Assembly (NCBI RefSeq): GCF_013002715.1
Contig: NZ_JABENB010000001.1
Location: 1,550,001-1,614,000, forward strand
Direction: 5' to 3'
Length of the DNA: 64,000 nucleotides
Source: Flexivirga aerilata
GTDB taxonomy: Bacteria; Actinomycetota; Actinomycetes; Actinomycetales; Dermatophilaceae
Shown: piece after piece, positions 45,081 to 54,567 of the stretch
Layout: each line of letters begins with the position of its first letter
How positions within the stretch are numbered: position 1 is the first letter of the stretch
Program-made: the position numbers and the translations under genes
Notes under the pieces: generated by a model
The model's database searches: none
The model's input: only the letters and a program-made list of their open reading frames with translations
Told to the model about the DNA's origin: nothing

Positions 45081-45144
45081 CGGCTCGTTTGGCGAGTGAC
45101 CCCTCAAACAGGCCGTCACTCGCCGAGGGAGCCGTCAGTCGCGG
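45071..45144. repeat. Nested palindrome B (REP-like element) holding two stop codons
   Basis: Outer arms GCGAGTGACGGCTC and GAGCCGTCAGTCGC pair with one mismatch; inner arms GGCGAGTGAC (45091-45100) and GTCACTCGCC (45114-45123) pair perfectly. The plus-strand gene stops at 45078-45080 and the minus-strand acetyltransferase stops at 45135-45137, both inside the element. Confidence 0.8.
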
Positions 45145-46151
45145 GAGGGGGAGCGGGCGTAGTGGTAGTCGTGGTGGACCTCGAAGCCGAGCGACCGGTA
45201 GAGCGCGATCGCGGGCTCGTTGTCGGCGCTCACCTGCAGGTAGAGCAGCCGCGAGCCGTGGTCGATCGCGTCGCGCGCGCTCGCCGCCATGAGGGCGCTC
45301 GCGACCCCGCGCCGGCGCACGTCCTCGCGGGTGTGCAGGTCGAAGATGCCGCACCAGCCCGCGGAGTGCACCGTGCGCACGTGGCCAACCCCCGCACCGT
45401 CGACGTATGACGTGAGATACCCGCCGACCGGCACCAGCCGGAGCATCGCGCTCAGCGTGTCCCGGTGGGCCAGCGCGCGCGGGGAAGCTGTCGCCCACCA
45501 GTCCGCATCCGGCTCATCGGTCACCGAAACCTCAACGACACCAGTCGGATTCGCCGCGAGCCGGGATGCGTCGGCGGTCATCACCAGGGTGTGCTGGAAG
45601 ATCTGCCAGCCGTCCGCGACGAGCAGCGCTCCGAGCGGGTCGTCCGCCGGGTCGAAACCGGCCGGCCCGTAGAGCTGGAACAGTGCGGGCACCTCGCGCG
45701 CGGCATACCAGTCCCGCACCCGCTGCACGGCGAGATCCAGCGGCGCACGCGGATCGCCAAGCGGCAGAGTCGAGTTCGCGCGGCCGGTGTAGCCGTTGGC
45801 CCAGCGCAACCACCAGTCGCCGACGCGCGCATCGGCGAGCGGCGGCATACCTTCGGCCATCATCCGCTCGAGGTCGGCGATGCCGATCGCACGGTGCGGC
45901 CGGCCGCGACGGGCGGGCGCGGGCGGCAACTCCTTGGCCGCCACGACGTCGGCTGCCGGCACGGAGACCTCACCCCGCCGTGTCCGAATAGCGAACATTC
46001 CGTCCGCGATGTGTGCGACCTCGCCCACTACATCTGTAAAGTGCGGCCCGCCGGGCGGCACGTCGTCCGCAGCCAGTCGCACCCGCAGGACGACCCGCGA
46101 ACCAGGGCGTAGCTGCGCGGGGCCGGACTGGCTGAAGGGCGCGGGCGGCAC
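45135..46151 (-). CDS. GNAT family N-acetyltransferase
   Basis: 338 residues from GTG 46151. The N-terminal third is a small beta-rich part (GSRVVLRVRLAADDVPPGGP; GEVSVPAADVVAAKEL). The C-terminal GNAT domain contains WCGIFDLHTREDVRRRGVAS then ALMAASARDAI (acetyl-CoA loop, near 275-295) and YLQVSADNEPAIALYRSLGF. The substrate is unknown. It is divergent from the ferredoxin gene with 87 bases between; in mycobacteria a GNAT gene also lies near fdxC. Confidence 0.85.
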   Translation of the reverse strand: MPPAPFSQSGPAQLRPGSRVVLRVRLAADDVPPGGPHFTDVVGEVAHIADGMFAIRTRRGEVSVPAADVVAAKELPPAPARRGRPHRAIGIADLERMMAEGMPPLADARVGDWWLRWANGYTGRANSTLPLGDPRAPLDLAVQRVRDWYAAREVPALFQLYGPAGFDPADDPLGALLVADGWQIFQHTLVMTADASRLAANPTGVVEVSVTDEPDADWWATASPRALAHRDTLSAMLRLVPVGGYLTSYVDGAGVGHVRTVHSAGWCGIFDLHTREDVRRRGVASALMAASARDAIDHGSRLLYLQVSADNEPAIALYRSLGFEVHHDYHYARSPSRD

Positions 46152-46238
46152 GGCGGCATACTAGTCGTCGATATCGACGCAAGCGGCCCGCTCCGGCGGC
46201 AACCGCTCGCCCACCCGCAAGCAGGAGGACCGTTCGTC

Positions 46239-46562
46239 ATGACCTACGTCATTGCACAGCCGTGCGTCGATGTGAAGGACAAGGCGTGCATCGAGGAATG
46301 TCCGGTCGACTGCATCTACGAGGGCGAACGCAGCCTCTACATCCACCCCGACGAGTGCGTCGACTGTGGCGCCTGCGAGCCGGTCTGCCCGGTCGAGGCG
46401 ATCTACTACGAGGACGACACCCCCGAGCAGTGGGCCGACTACTACAAGGCCAACGTGGAGTTCTTCGACGACCTGGGCAGCCCGGGCGGCGCGGCGAAGA
46501 TGGGTGTCATCGCCAAGGACCACCCGCTGATCGCCGATCTGCCCCCGCAGAACCAAGAGTGA
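46239..46562 (+). CDS. fdxA: 7Fe ferredoxin
   Basis: 107 residues. CVDVKDKACIEECPVDC and CVDCGACEPVCPVEAI give the [3Fe-4S] and [4Fe-4S] cluster ligands, and the acidic C-terminal extension fits the actinobacterial FdxA/FdxC type. It carries electrons to cytochrome P450s and other oxidoreductases. AGGAGG lies about 12 bases before ATG 46239. dapC follows 6 bases downstream, as fdxC and the aminotransferase do in M. tuberculosis. Confidence 0.93.
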   Translation: MTYVIAQPCVDVKDKACIEECPVDCIYEGERSLYIHPDECVDCGACEPVCPVEAIYYEDDTPEQWADYYKANVEFFDDLGSPGGAAKMGVIAKDHPLIADLPPQNQE

Positions 46563-46568
46563 CCTCGC

Positions 46569-47684
46569 GTGCCGGTCGCTGACCTGCCCGACTTCCCCTG
46601 GGACTCACTGGCCGGCGCGAAGGCGGAGGCCGCCGCGCATCCGGACGGCATCGTCGACCTGTCGGTCGGCACCCCCGTCGATCCGACCCCGGCGATCCTG
46701 CAGGAGGCGCTGGCCTGTGCGGCCGATGCACCGGGCTACCCCCAGGTGTGGGGCACCCCCGACCTGCGCGAGGCGGTCGCGAGTTGGTTCGCCCGGCGGC
46801 GCAACGCGCCCGGTGTCGACCCCGACGGCGTCATGCCGACGATCGGCAGCAAGGAGCTCGTGGCCTGGCTGCCGACCCTGCTCGGCGTCGGCCCGGGGGA
46901 GAGCGTCGGCTTCCCGCAGCTCGCCTACCCGACGTATGACGTGGGCGCCCGCATCGCCGGCGCCACGCCGACGCCCGCCGCCGGCCTGCTGCAATACGGC
47001 CCGACGGCGCCGAAACTGTTGTGGCTCAATACTCCCGCCAACCCGCACGGCCAGGTGCTCCCGGTGGACCATCTCGCCAAAGTCGTTGCCTGGGCTCGTG
47101 ATCGGGGCGTCATCGTCGCCAGCGACGAGTGCTACGCCGAGCTCGACTGGCGAGGCGAGCGGCAGGAGGGCGACGGCCCGACGACGCCGAGCATCCTCGA
47201 CGAGCGCGTCACGGGCGGCTCCCACGAGGGTCTGCTCGCGGTCTACTCGCTGTCCAAGCAGAGCAACCTGGCCGGTTATCGCGCGGCGTTCGTGGCCGGC
47301 GACCCGAAGCTGGTGCGGCAACTGGTCCAGGTCCGCAAGCACGCCGGGATGATCGTGCCGTGGCCGGTGCAGCGGGTCATCAAGGCGGCGGTCGGCGACG
47401 ACGCGCACGTCGCCGCCCAGAAGCAGCTGTATGCCGCGCGCCGCGCGCAGCTGAAGGGCGCCCTGGAGCAGGCCGGCTGGCGCATCGACCACTCCGACGC
47501 GGGGCTCTATCTGTGGGCGACAGAAGGCAATTCGTGCCGCGAGAGCGTCAACCGGCTGGCACGTCTCGGCATACTTGCCGCCCCCGGCGACTTCTACGGA
47601 GCAGCGGGGGCGCAGCATGTACGCATAGCGCTCACCGCAACGGACGAACGTATTGCCGCGGCGTCAAAGAGACTGGTTTCTTGA
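46569..47684 (+). CDS. dapC: Succinyldiaminopimelate transaminase
   Basis: 371 residues from GTG 46569. A fold-type I PLP aminotransferase: LLWLNTPANPHGQVL near 155, IVASDECYAELDW near 180, the Schiff-base Lys in VYSLSKQSNLAGYR near 225, and the Arg in HVRIALTATDERI at the end. It converts N-succinyl-2-amino-6-ketopimelate to succinyl-diaminopimelate in lysine and peptidoglycan synthesis. dapD and dapE lie 4-5 kb away, so three steps of the pathway are in this window. Confidence 0.88.
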   Translation: MPVADLPDFPWDSLAGAKAEAAAHPDGIVDLSVGTPVDPTPAILQEALACAADAPGYPQVWGTPDLREAVASWFARRRNAPGVDPDGVMPTIGSKELVAWLPTLLGVGPGESVGFPQLAYPTYDVGARIAGATPTPAAGLLQYGPTAPKLLWLNTPANPHGQVLPVDHLAKVVAWARDRGVIVASDECYAELDWRGERQEGDGPTTPSILDERVTGGSHEGLLAVYSLSKQSNLAGYRAAFVAGDPKLVRQLVQVRKHAGMIVPWPVQRVIKAAVGDDAHVAAQKQLYAARRAQLKGALEQAGWRIDHSDAGLYLWATEGNSCRESVNRLARLGILAAPGDFYGAAGAQHVRIALTATDERIAAASKRLVS

Positions 47685-47707
47685 CGCCGGGGTCGCCCCG
47701 AAGGGGC
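47661..47707 (+). terminator. Hairpins after dapC
   Basis: GCGTCAA (47661-47667) pairs with TTGACGC (47681-47687) around the dapC stop, and GCCCC-GAA-GGGGC (47695-47707) follows. They could end the ferredoxin-dapC transcript before gltA; the 77 bases from 47708 to 47783 must hold the gltA promoter, where no clear -35/-10 is visible. Confidence 0.45.
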
Positions 47708-47783
47708 AGGTGACTCTGCGGTAACGTCGAAAGCGCTGACTTCTCCGGCATCGGAGCCGGTAACCACGAAGGACGGAAAGCAC

Positions 47784-49077
<1,294 letters not shown>

Positions 49078-49079
<2 letters not shown>

Positions 49080-49111
49080 TCGACCTGATCGACCAGATCG
49101 ACCTGATCGAC
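49078..49111. repeat. 18-base tandem repeat after gltA
   Basis: GATCGACCTGATCGAC occurs at 49078 and 49096, starting in the gltA stop codon (TGA then TCGACC). It is itself composed of GATCGACC-type half units. No function is seen. Confidence 0.6.
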
Positions 49112-49124
49112 ACCATATGACGTG

Positions 49125-49156
49125 AAGGCCCCGATTCCCTTGGGAATCGGGGCCTT
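49125..49156. terminator. Bidirectional terminator between gltA and lipase
   Basis: Arms AAGGCCCCGATTCCC (49125-49139) and GGGAATCGGGGCCTT (49142-49156) pair over 15 bases, ending in TTT. With A/T-flanked ends it looks like a true intrinsic terminator for both convergent genes. Confidence 0.85.
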
Positions 49157-49176
49157 TCGCATGCGAGCGGGATCGG

Positions 49177-50097
49177 TCAGAGCGCCGGCCCGTAACCGCT
49201 GCAGGCCGGCTTGAAACCGGCCGGTCCGCCGCCGAGCGCGTTCATCGTCAGCTGCAGCGTCGGCTGGTCGAGGAAGAGCCCGACGTGGCCCACGGGGTCG
49301 CTCGGGCAGAGCTGCTGCACCACGATGTTCTGCGCGCCGGGCAGCGACTGGGTGGCGTACGGCGTGACGACCGCGTCCTTGGTGGACTGGATGGTGACGT
49401 ACTTCGGCCCCTGCGGCAGCGGGATCGCCCCCGTCCTGGTGTTGTATGCCGAGCCGACCTGCTGATCGACCAGTGACGGTGCACCGAAGGCCTGGATGCC
49501 GAGGTTGACAAAGCCCAGGGTGCCGAACGCCTTGCCGAGGGTGGTCAGCCCGGAGAGCGTCGTGCCGTTCGAGCTCTGGCCCCATCCGACGTAGGTGCCG
49601 ACCGCGTTGCCGCCGCCGTGCAGCTTGAGGTAGTTGACGCCCATCGACCCACCCTGGCTGTGGCCGACGATGTCGACCTTGGCGGCTCCGGTGGTGGCGC
49701 GCACCCGGTCGATGAACGCCGCCACCTCGTTGCCGGAGTCGGTCTCGCTCCTCATGCCGCCGATGCGACCGCCCGAGAACCAGGTCATCCCGAAGTTGGT
49801 GGCGAAGACGCAGTAGCCGGCGTTCTTCAGCATGGGGGACAGCGCCACGAAGTTGGAGCCGATGTTGGCGAACGTGCCGGGCAGCAGCACGACCGGGTTG
49901 GGGTGGGCGGCCGACGGCTTGCAGGACCAGTCGTTGGCGCCGGCGACGGTGCCGGGGTGGAGGGCATAGCCGGCGCCGGCCTCGGGCAGCCCGCCGATCG
50001 GCAGCGGCGCGGCCTGCGCCGGGGCGGACGCCGCGACGAAGAGCGCGGTCGCCGCGCCGGTGCAGGCGAGGGCGGAGAGGGGGCGGGGGATGCGCAT
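49177..50097 (-). CDS. Secreted triacylglycerol lipase (alpha/beta hydrolase, class 2)
   Basis: 306 residues. A Sec signal peptide ends near residue 29 (ALFVAASAPAQAA). The hydrolase core has NPVVLLPGTFANIGSNF, the nucleophile elbow DIVGHSQGGSMGVNY (Ser near 147), Asp in STKDAVVTP and His in PVGHVGLFLDQP near 270. Four Cys suggest disulphides. It would hydrolyse extracellular esters or triglycerides. ATG 50097 is the start. Confidence 0.9.
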   Translation of the reverse strand: MRIPRPLSALACTGAATALFVAASAPAQAAPLPIGGLPEAGAGYALHPGTVAGANDWSCKPSAAHPNPVVLLPGTFANIGSNFVALSPMLKNAGYCVFATNFGMTWFSGGRIGGMRSETDSGNEVAAFIDRVRATTGAAKVDIVGHSQGGSMGVNYLKLHGGGNAVGTYVGWGQSSNGTTLSGLTTLGKAFGTLGFVNLGIQAFGAPSLVDQQVGSAYNTRTGAIPLPQGPKYVTIQSTKDAVVTPYATQSLPGAQNIVVQQLCPSDPVGHVGLFLDQPTLQLTMNALGGGPAGFKPACSGYGPAL

Positions 50098-50174
50098 GGG
50101 TGACCCTTCGTCGGTGTGAGGCAGGTCACCCCAGATTAGCTACCTTCGGGTAACTTGTCCGCGCTCCCGGCGGG

Positions 50175-51278
50175 TCACTTCGGCTGGGCAAGGTCGATCC
50201 GCACGGTGGTGCCGCCGGAGGTCGGCTGCCCGGCGTCCCGCCACGTCCAGCCGTCCTTGCCGCGGTGTCGCTCCCACGAGCGGTTGCCGACGGTGACGGT
50301 CTGGATGCCGTCGGCGTCGGCGTGGGCGACCGCCCAGGACGCGACGGCCCACGCGGTGGCCGGGCTGGAGCCGGTGTAGGTGACCGACCCGTCGCCGGCG
50401 CGCGCGACCAGGGCGCTCTGCGTCTGGAGCTCGGTGACCACCTGCTGGGGTGTCTTGGCCGACTTCGCCGGGTCCAGCCGGCAGCCGACGCCCTCCTTGG
50501 CCGCGCCGGTCATCACCGCGGTGATCGTCTCGCCCTGCGTCTCGTGGTCGTTGTAGGCGTCGGGGTAACCGCTGCGCTGCACCTCTTGCGCGGCGGCGCC
50601 GATCGACAGCGTCTGCCACGACGGGATCTTGGTCAGCGCGTTGTAGAACGAGCCGCTGGCGTAGACCGGGTCCTGGATCTGGTCGGCGGTGCCCCAGCCC
50701 TGGCTCGGCCGCTGCTGGAAGAGCCCGAGCGAGTCGAGGTCGCCGTAGGTGAGGTTGCGCAGTTTCGACTCCTGCAACGCCGTCGTCGTGGCGACGGTCG
50801 CCGCGCGCGCGGGCAGCCCCTTCTTGAAGACGCCGACGTCGACGATCGTCGCGGCATTGGCCGTCTGCTCCGGATCCCATTGGTAGTCAAAGCCGTTCGC
50901 GGCCACCTTGCACGACGGCGAGCCGAAGTTGTTGACCAGGTGCTGGTATGCCGCGTAACCGCCGTAGGCGATGCCGCCGATGATCGCGATCGGAATCAGG
51001 CAGCCGAGGGTGCGGCGCAGCGGGCCGCGTGGCTTGTGCTCCTCGGCGGCGTAGTCGTCGTCGCCGAAGCCGAGTGAGTCCGCCGGGTGGCGGTCGTCCT
51101 CGTCGTAGTCGGCGTCGTCGTACTCGTAGTGCTCATAGTGCTCCGAGTGGTCGGAGTCGTCCGAGTAGTGGGGATAGTCGTCCTCCAGGCCGTCGTCATC
51201 CCGGCCCTGGTCGGTGTGCGTGTCGTAGAGGCCGTCGAACTCGCGGTCACCGGGGTTGCTCTTGCGGCGAAATGGCAT
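50175..51278 (-). CDS. Membrane-anchored lysozyme-like protein with acidic N-terminus
   Basis: 367 residues. Residues 1-85 are cytoplasmic and extremely acidic and aromatic (DDSDHSEHYEHYEYDDADYD). One helix near 90-108 (LIPIAIIGGIAYGGYAAYQH) is followed by an outer domain with TTALQESKLRNLTYGDLDSL and LGLFQQRPSQGWGTADQIQD, a lytic-transglycosylase-like core with a candidate catalytic Glu near 168. Hypothetical proteins of this layout are common in actinobacteria; peptidoglycan cleavage is inferred from the fold only. Confidence 0.65.
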   Translation of the reverse strand: MPFRRKSNPGDREFDGLYDTHTDQGRDDDGLEDDYPHYSDDSDHSEHYEHYEYDDADYDEDDRHPADSLGFGDDDYAAEEHKPRGPLRRTLGCLIPIAIIGGIAYGGYAAYQHLVNNFGSPSCKVAANGFDYQWDPEQTANAATIVDVGVFKKGLPARAATVATTTALQESKLRNLTYGDLDSLGLFQQRPSQGWGTADQIQDPVYASGSFYNALTKIPSWQTLSIGAAAQEVQRSGYPDAYNDHETQGETITAVMTGAAKEGVGCRLDPAKSAKTPQQVVTELQTQSALVARAGDGSVTYTGSSPATAWAVASWAVAHADADGIQTVTVGNRSWERHRGKDGWTWRDAGQPTSGGTTVRIDLAQPK

Positions 51279-51302
51279 GTGGCAGTGGTGGTTTCGGGTG
51301 GT

Positions 51303-52241
51303 CTAGTTGGCGTGGAGTTCGTCGTTGAGCGCGATGCCGTCGCCCTTGCGCTGACGGACCTCGACCACACCGGTGGTCGAGTTGCGGATGAAGAGCATGG
51401 AGTCGCCGCCGGACAGTTCCTGCGCCTTGACGACGCTCCCGTCCGGCCGGGTCACCTTGGTGCCGGCGGTGATGTAGAGCCCCGCCTCGACCACGCAGTC
51501 GTCGCCCAGCGCGATGCCGATGCCGGCCTCGGCGCCGATCAGGCAGCGCTTGCCGATCGACACCCGCTCGGTGCCGCCACCGGAGAGGGTCCCCATGATC
51601 GACGCGCCGCCACCGATGTCGGAGCCGTCACCCACGACGACGCCCTGCACGATGCGGCCCTCGACCATCGAGGTGCCGAGCGTGCCGGCGTTGAAGTTGC
51701 AAAAGCCCTCGTGCATGACTGTGGTGCCCTCGGCGAGGTGCGCGCCCAGCCGGACCCGGTCGGCGTCGGCGATGCGCACACCGCTCGGCACGACGTAGTC
51801 GGTCATCCTCGGGAACTTGTCGATGCCGAAGACCTGCACTGGGCCGTCCTGCTTCAGCCGCATCCGGGTGGTCTCGAATCCCTCGACGGCACAAGGGCCT
51901 TCGCTGGTCCACACCACGTTGGCGAGCGTGCCGAAGAGCCCGTCGAGGTTGATCGAGTTGGGCAGCACCAGCCGGTGGCTGAGCAGGTGCAGACGCAGGT
52001 AGGCGTCGGACGCGTCGGCGGGCGCCGCGTCGAGGTCGATGTCGGTGAGCACGACCCGGGTCTTCACCTCGCGCTGCGGGTAGTCGCGTGCGAGGGCGGC
52101 CAGCTCCGCGGGTTCGCCGTAGGGGTCGTCGTCGGGGGCGGATCCCAGCACGGGAGCCGGGAACCAGGTGTCGAGGACGGTCCCGTCATACGTCTCGGTG
52201 GCGAGGCCGTAACCCCAGGCGCGCCGTGGCGAAGCAGTCAT
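51303..52241 (-). CDS. dapD: Tetrahydrodipicolinate N-succinyltransferase
   Basis: 312 residues. The N-terminal domain is followed by a left-handed beta helix ([76 protein letters not shown]) and a C-terminal cap. This matches the actinobacterial DapD. It makes N-succinyl-2-amino-6-ketopimelate from succinyl-CoA for lysine and diaminopimelate. It is divergent from dapE, as Rv1201c and Rv1202 are in M. tuberculosis. Confidence 0.92.
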   Translation of the reverse strand: MTASPRRAWGYGLATETYDGTVLDTWFPAPVLGSAPDDDPYGEPAELAALARDYPQREVKTRVVLTDIDLDAAPADASDAYLRLHLLSHRLVLPNSINLDGLFGTLANVVWTSEGPCAVEGFETTRMRLKQDGPVQVFGIDKFPRMTDYVVPSGVRIADADRVRLGAHLAEGTTVMHEGFCNFNAGTLGTSMVEGRIVQGVVVGDGSDIGGGASIMGTLSGGGTERVSIGKRCLIGAEAGIGIALGDDCVVEAGLYITAGTKVTRPDGSVVKAQELSGGDSMLFIRNSTTGVVEVRQRKGDGIALNDELHAN

Positions 52242-52263
52242 GGGGCAAGCCTAGGTGACCCGG

Positions 52264-52304
52264 GTATGACGCCGGACGCGGCGCGCGTGCGGCGAGCGTC
52301 ATAC
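52264..52304. promoter_or_regulatory. Inverted pair of GTATGACG words between dapD and dapE
   Basis: GTATGACGC (52264-52272) and GCGTCATAC (52296-52304) face each other across 23 bases in the 79-base divergent promoter region. It could form a hairpin or bind a dimeric protein. Both arms are copies of the word that is repeated over the whole window. Confidence 0.5.
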
Positions 52305-52320
52305 GGGAGACTTGCGACCC

Positions 52321-53385
52321 ATGGCAGACCTCGACCTGACCCGTGACGTCGTCGACCTCACCGCAGACGTGTGCGACATCGCGTCGGTGAGCAAGCACGA
52401 GCAGGAGCTCGCCGACGCCGTCGAGCAGGCGCTGCGGGCGCTGCCGCACCTGCGGGTGGACCGCGACGGCAACACGATCGTCGCCCGCACCCAGCTGGGC
52501 CGCGACGAGCGCGTGCTGCTCGCCGGGCACCTCGACACGGTGCCGCTGACCGACCCGCCCAACCTGCCCGTGCGCCGGGTCGACGGGATGCTCGTGGGGC
52601 GCGGCACCACCGACATGAAGGGCGGCGTCGCGGTGCAGCTCGCGCTCGCCGCGACCGTGCCCGAGCCGACCCGCGACGTCACCTACGTCTTCTACGACTG
52701 CGAGGAGATCGAGGACGAGTGGAACGGCCTCGGCCGCATCGCCCGCGGCCATCCCGACTGGCTCGCCGCCGATTTCGCGGTCCTGCTCGAACCGACCGAC
52801 GGCGGCATCGAGGGCGGCTGCAAGGGCACCCTGCGGGTCGACGTCTCGACCAAGGGCATCTCGGCCCACTCGGCGCGACCGTGGAACGGGCACAACGCGA
52901 TTCACGATGCGGGGGAGATCCTGCGGCGGCTCTCGGCATACGAGCCGGCGACCGTGACCGTCGACGGCCTGGACTACCACGAGGCCCTCAACGCGGTCGG
53001 CATCAGCGGCGGCATCGCCGGCAACGTGATCCCGGACCGTTGCACGGTCACCGTCAACTACCGCTTCGCGCCGGACAAGACCGGTGAGGAGGCGCTCGCC
53101 CACGTCCACACCGTCTTCTCCGGGTATGACGTGAGTCTCGGCGACCTCGCCGACGGTGCCCGCCCCGGCCTCGACAAGCCGGCCGCCCAGTCGTTCGTCG
53201 CCGCGCTCGGCCTGCCGGTGACGGCGAAGGAGGGCTGGACCGACGTCGCCCGCTTCTCCACGCTCGGGGTGCCCGCGGTCAACTTCGGTCCCGGCGACCC
53301 CAACCTCGCGCACACCGACGACGAGCGGTGCCCGGAGCAGCAGATCACCGACGCGCTCGCGGCCCTGCGTCGGTGGCTGACGTGA
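52321..53385 (+). CDS. dapE: Succinyl-diaminopimelate desuccinylase
   Basis: 354 residues, M20 metallopeptidase family. Zinc ligands appear in VLLAGHLDTVPL (His, Asp near 70), GRGTTDMKGGVAVQLAL (Asp near 100), FYDCEEIEDEWNG (Glu-Glu near 135), LLEPTDGG (Glu) and NLAHTDDERCP (His). It releases L,L-diaminopimelate and succinate. ATG 52321 (MADLDLTRD) is chosen over a start three codons earlier. Actinobacterial TIGR01900-type dapE has this length. Confidence 0.92.
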   Translation: MADLDLTRDVVDLTADVCDIASVSKHEQELADAVEQALRALPHLRVDRDGNTIVARTQLGRDERVLLAGHLDTVPLTDPPNLPVRRVDGMLVGRGTTDMKGGVAVQLALAATVPEPTRDVTYVFYDCEEIEDEWNGLGRIARGHPDWLAADFAVLLEPTDGGIEGGCKGTLRVDVSTKGISAHSARPWNGHNAIHDAGEILRRLSAYEPATVTVDGLDYHEALNAVGISGGIAGNVIPDRCTVTVNYRFAPDKTGEEALAHVHTVFSGYDVSLGDLADGARPGLDKPAAQSFVAALGLPVTAKEGWTDVARFSTLGVPAVNFGPGDPNLAHTDDERCPEQQITDALAALRRWLT

Positions 53386-53404
53386 TCCGTGAGAGGTTGG
53401 CACC

Positions 53405-54160
53405 GTGACCATCGAGCGGGGAACCTATCGCAAGGGGGCGACGTCGCTGCGCGGTCGCCACGTGCCCAACACCACCACCGACCAGCGGCTGCTCGACCAG
53501 TCGCAGGACACCGACTGGGTGCACAGCGACCCGTGGCGGGTGATGCGCATCCAGGCCGAATTCGTCGAGGGCTTCGGTGCGCTCGCCGAGCTCGGCCCGG
53601 CGGTCAGCGTCTTCGGGTCGGCCCGCATCAAACCCGACAGCGACTACTACGCCAAGGGCGTCGAGCTCGGCCGCCTGCTCGCCGAGGCGGGTTACGCGGT
53701 CATCACCGGCGGGGGCCCGGGCGCGATGGAGGCCGCCAACAAGGGCGCCAGCGAGGCGGGTGGCACGAGCGTCGGGCTCGGCATCGAGCTGCCGTTCGAG
53801 GCCGGCCTCAACCCCTACGTCGACATCGGCGTCAACTTCCGGTACTTCTTCGCCCGCAAGACGATGTTCGTCAAGTACGCGCAGGGTTACGTCGTGCTGC
53901 CCGGCGGCTTCGGCACCCTCGACGAACTCTTCGAGGCGGTCACGCTCGCGCAGACCCAGAAGATCACCAGCTTCCCGATCGTGCTGCTCGGCCGGGCCTT
54001 CTGGGAGCCGATGCTGACCTTCATCAGCGACACCCTGCTCGCGCAGGGCATGATCGGCGAACCCGACCTGCACCGGCTGCAGGTCACCGACGACCCGGCC
54101 GAGGCGGTCCGGCTCATCATCGGCGGCGGTGTGGGCCTCGGCGTCAGCCGCCCGGAGTGA
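53405..54160 (+). CDS. LOG family protein (cytokinin riboside phosphoribohydrolase-like)
   Basis: 251 residues from GTG 53405. The LOG motifs are VSVFGSARIKPDSDYYAKGV, VITGGGPGAMEAANKGASEA near 100 and VVLPGGFGTLDELFEAVTLA near 165 (PGGxGTxxE). LOG proteins cleave AMP-linked ribosides. Its place directly after dapE mirrors Rv1205 of M. tuberculosis, which makes cytokinins. Confidence 0.9.
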   Translation: MTIERGTYRKGATSLRGRHVPNTTTDQRLLDQSQDTDWVHSDPWRVMRIQAEFVEGFGALAELGPAVSVFGSARIKPDSDYYAKGVELGRLLAEAGYAVITGGGPGAMEAANKGASEAGGTSVGLGIELPFEAGLNPYVDIGVNFRYFFARKTMFVKYAQGYVVLPGGFGTLDELFEAVTLAQTQKITSFPIVLLGRAFWEPMLTFISDTLLAQGMIGEPDLHRLQVTDDPAEAVRLIIGGGVGLGVSRPE

Positions 54161-54262
54161 TGCCTGACTGACGCCGATCCGCGCGTCGCGAGCGACCTCG
54201 CAGGCTCGGTCCCTCGCGGCTGGATCGACGTCTGCGGCTGCCCTCGTCGTACCCTGTCTGTC

Positions 54263-54565
54263 GTGCTCGTCTTTCTCATCGCCCTGCTGCTGGTCGTGAT
54301 CGGCCTGGTCGTCTTCGCGGTGCTCGGCCGGTTCGGCGCCCACCTCGAGGCGCCGACCTCGACCTCGCCGTTCGAGCCGCTGCCGCGCGGTGAGATCAGC
54401 GCCGAGGACATCGACCAGGTGCGCTTCGACCAGACGCTGCGCGGCTACCGCATGGGCCAGGTCGACGAGGTGCTCGACCGGCTGCGCGCCGAATTGCAGG
54501 CGCGCGACGAGGAGATCGCGGGCCTGCGCGCGGGACGCGGCGGTGGCCTTCCGGTGCGCGACTGA
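54263..54565 (+). CDS. DivIVA-domain membrane protein
   Basis: 100 residues from GTG 54263. One N-terminal helix (LVFLIALLLVVIGLVVFAVL) precedes a DivIVA domain signature, VRFDQTLRGYRMGQVDEVLD, then a short coiled coil and a Gly/Arg tail. DivIVA domains sense membrane curvature or guide polar growth; the helix would fix it in the membrane. It lies 2 bases before the SRPBCC gene. The mycobacterial counterpart is near Rv1209, from memory. Confidence 0.85.
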   Translation: MLVFLIALLLVVIGLVVFAVLGRFGAHLEAPTSTSPFEPLPRGEISAEDIDQVRFDQTLRGYRMGQVDEVLDRLRAELQARDEEIAGLRAGRGGGLPVRD

Positions 54566-54567
54566 CC

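Noticed and set aside
47708-47783. Riboswitch ahead of gltA
   Set aside because: Only a CCGG-type short stem and a ribosome site are visible; no known aptamer core could be recognised.
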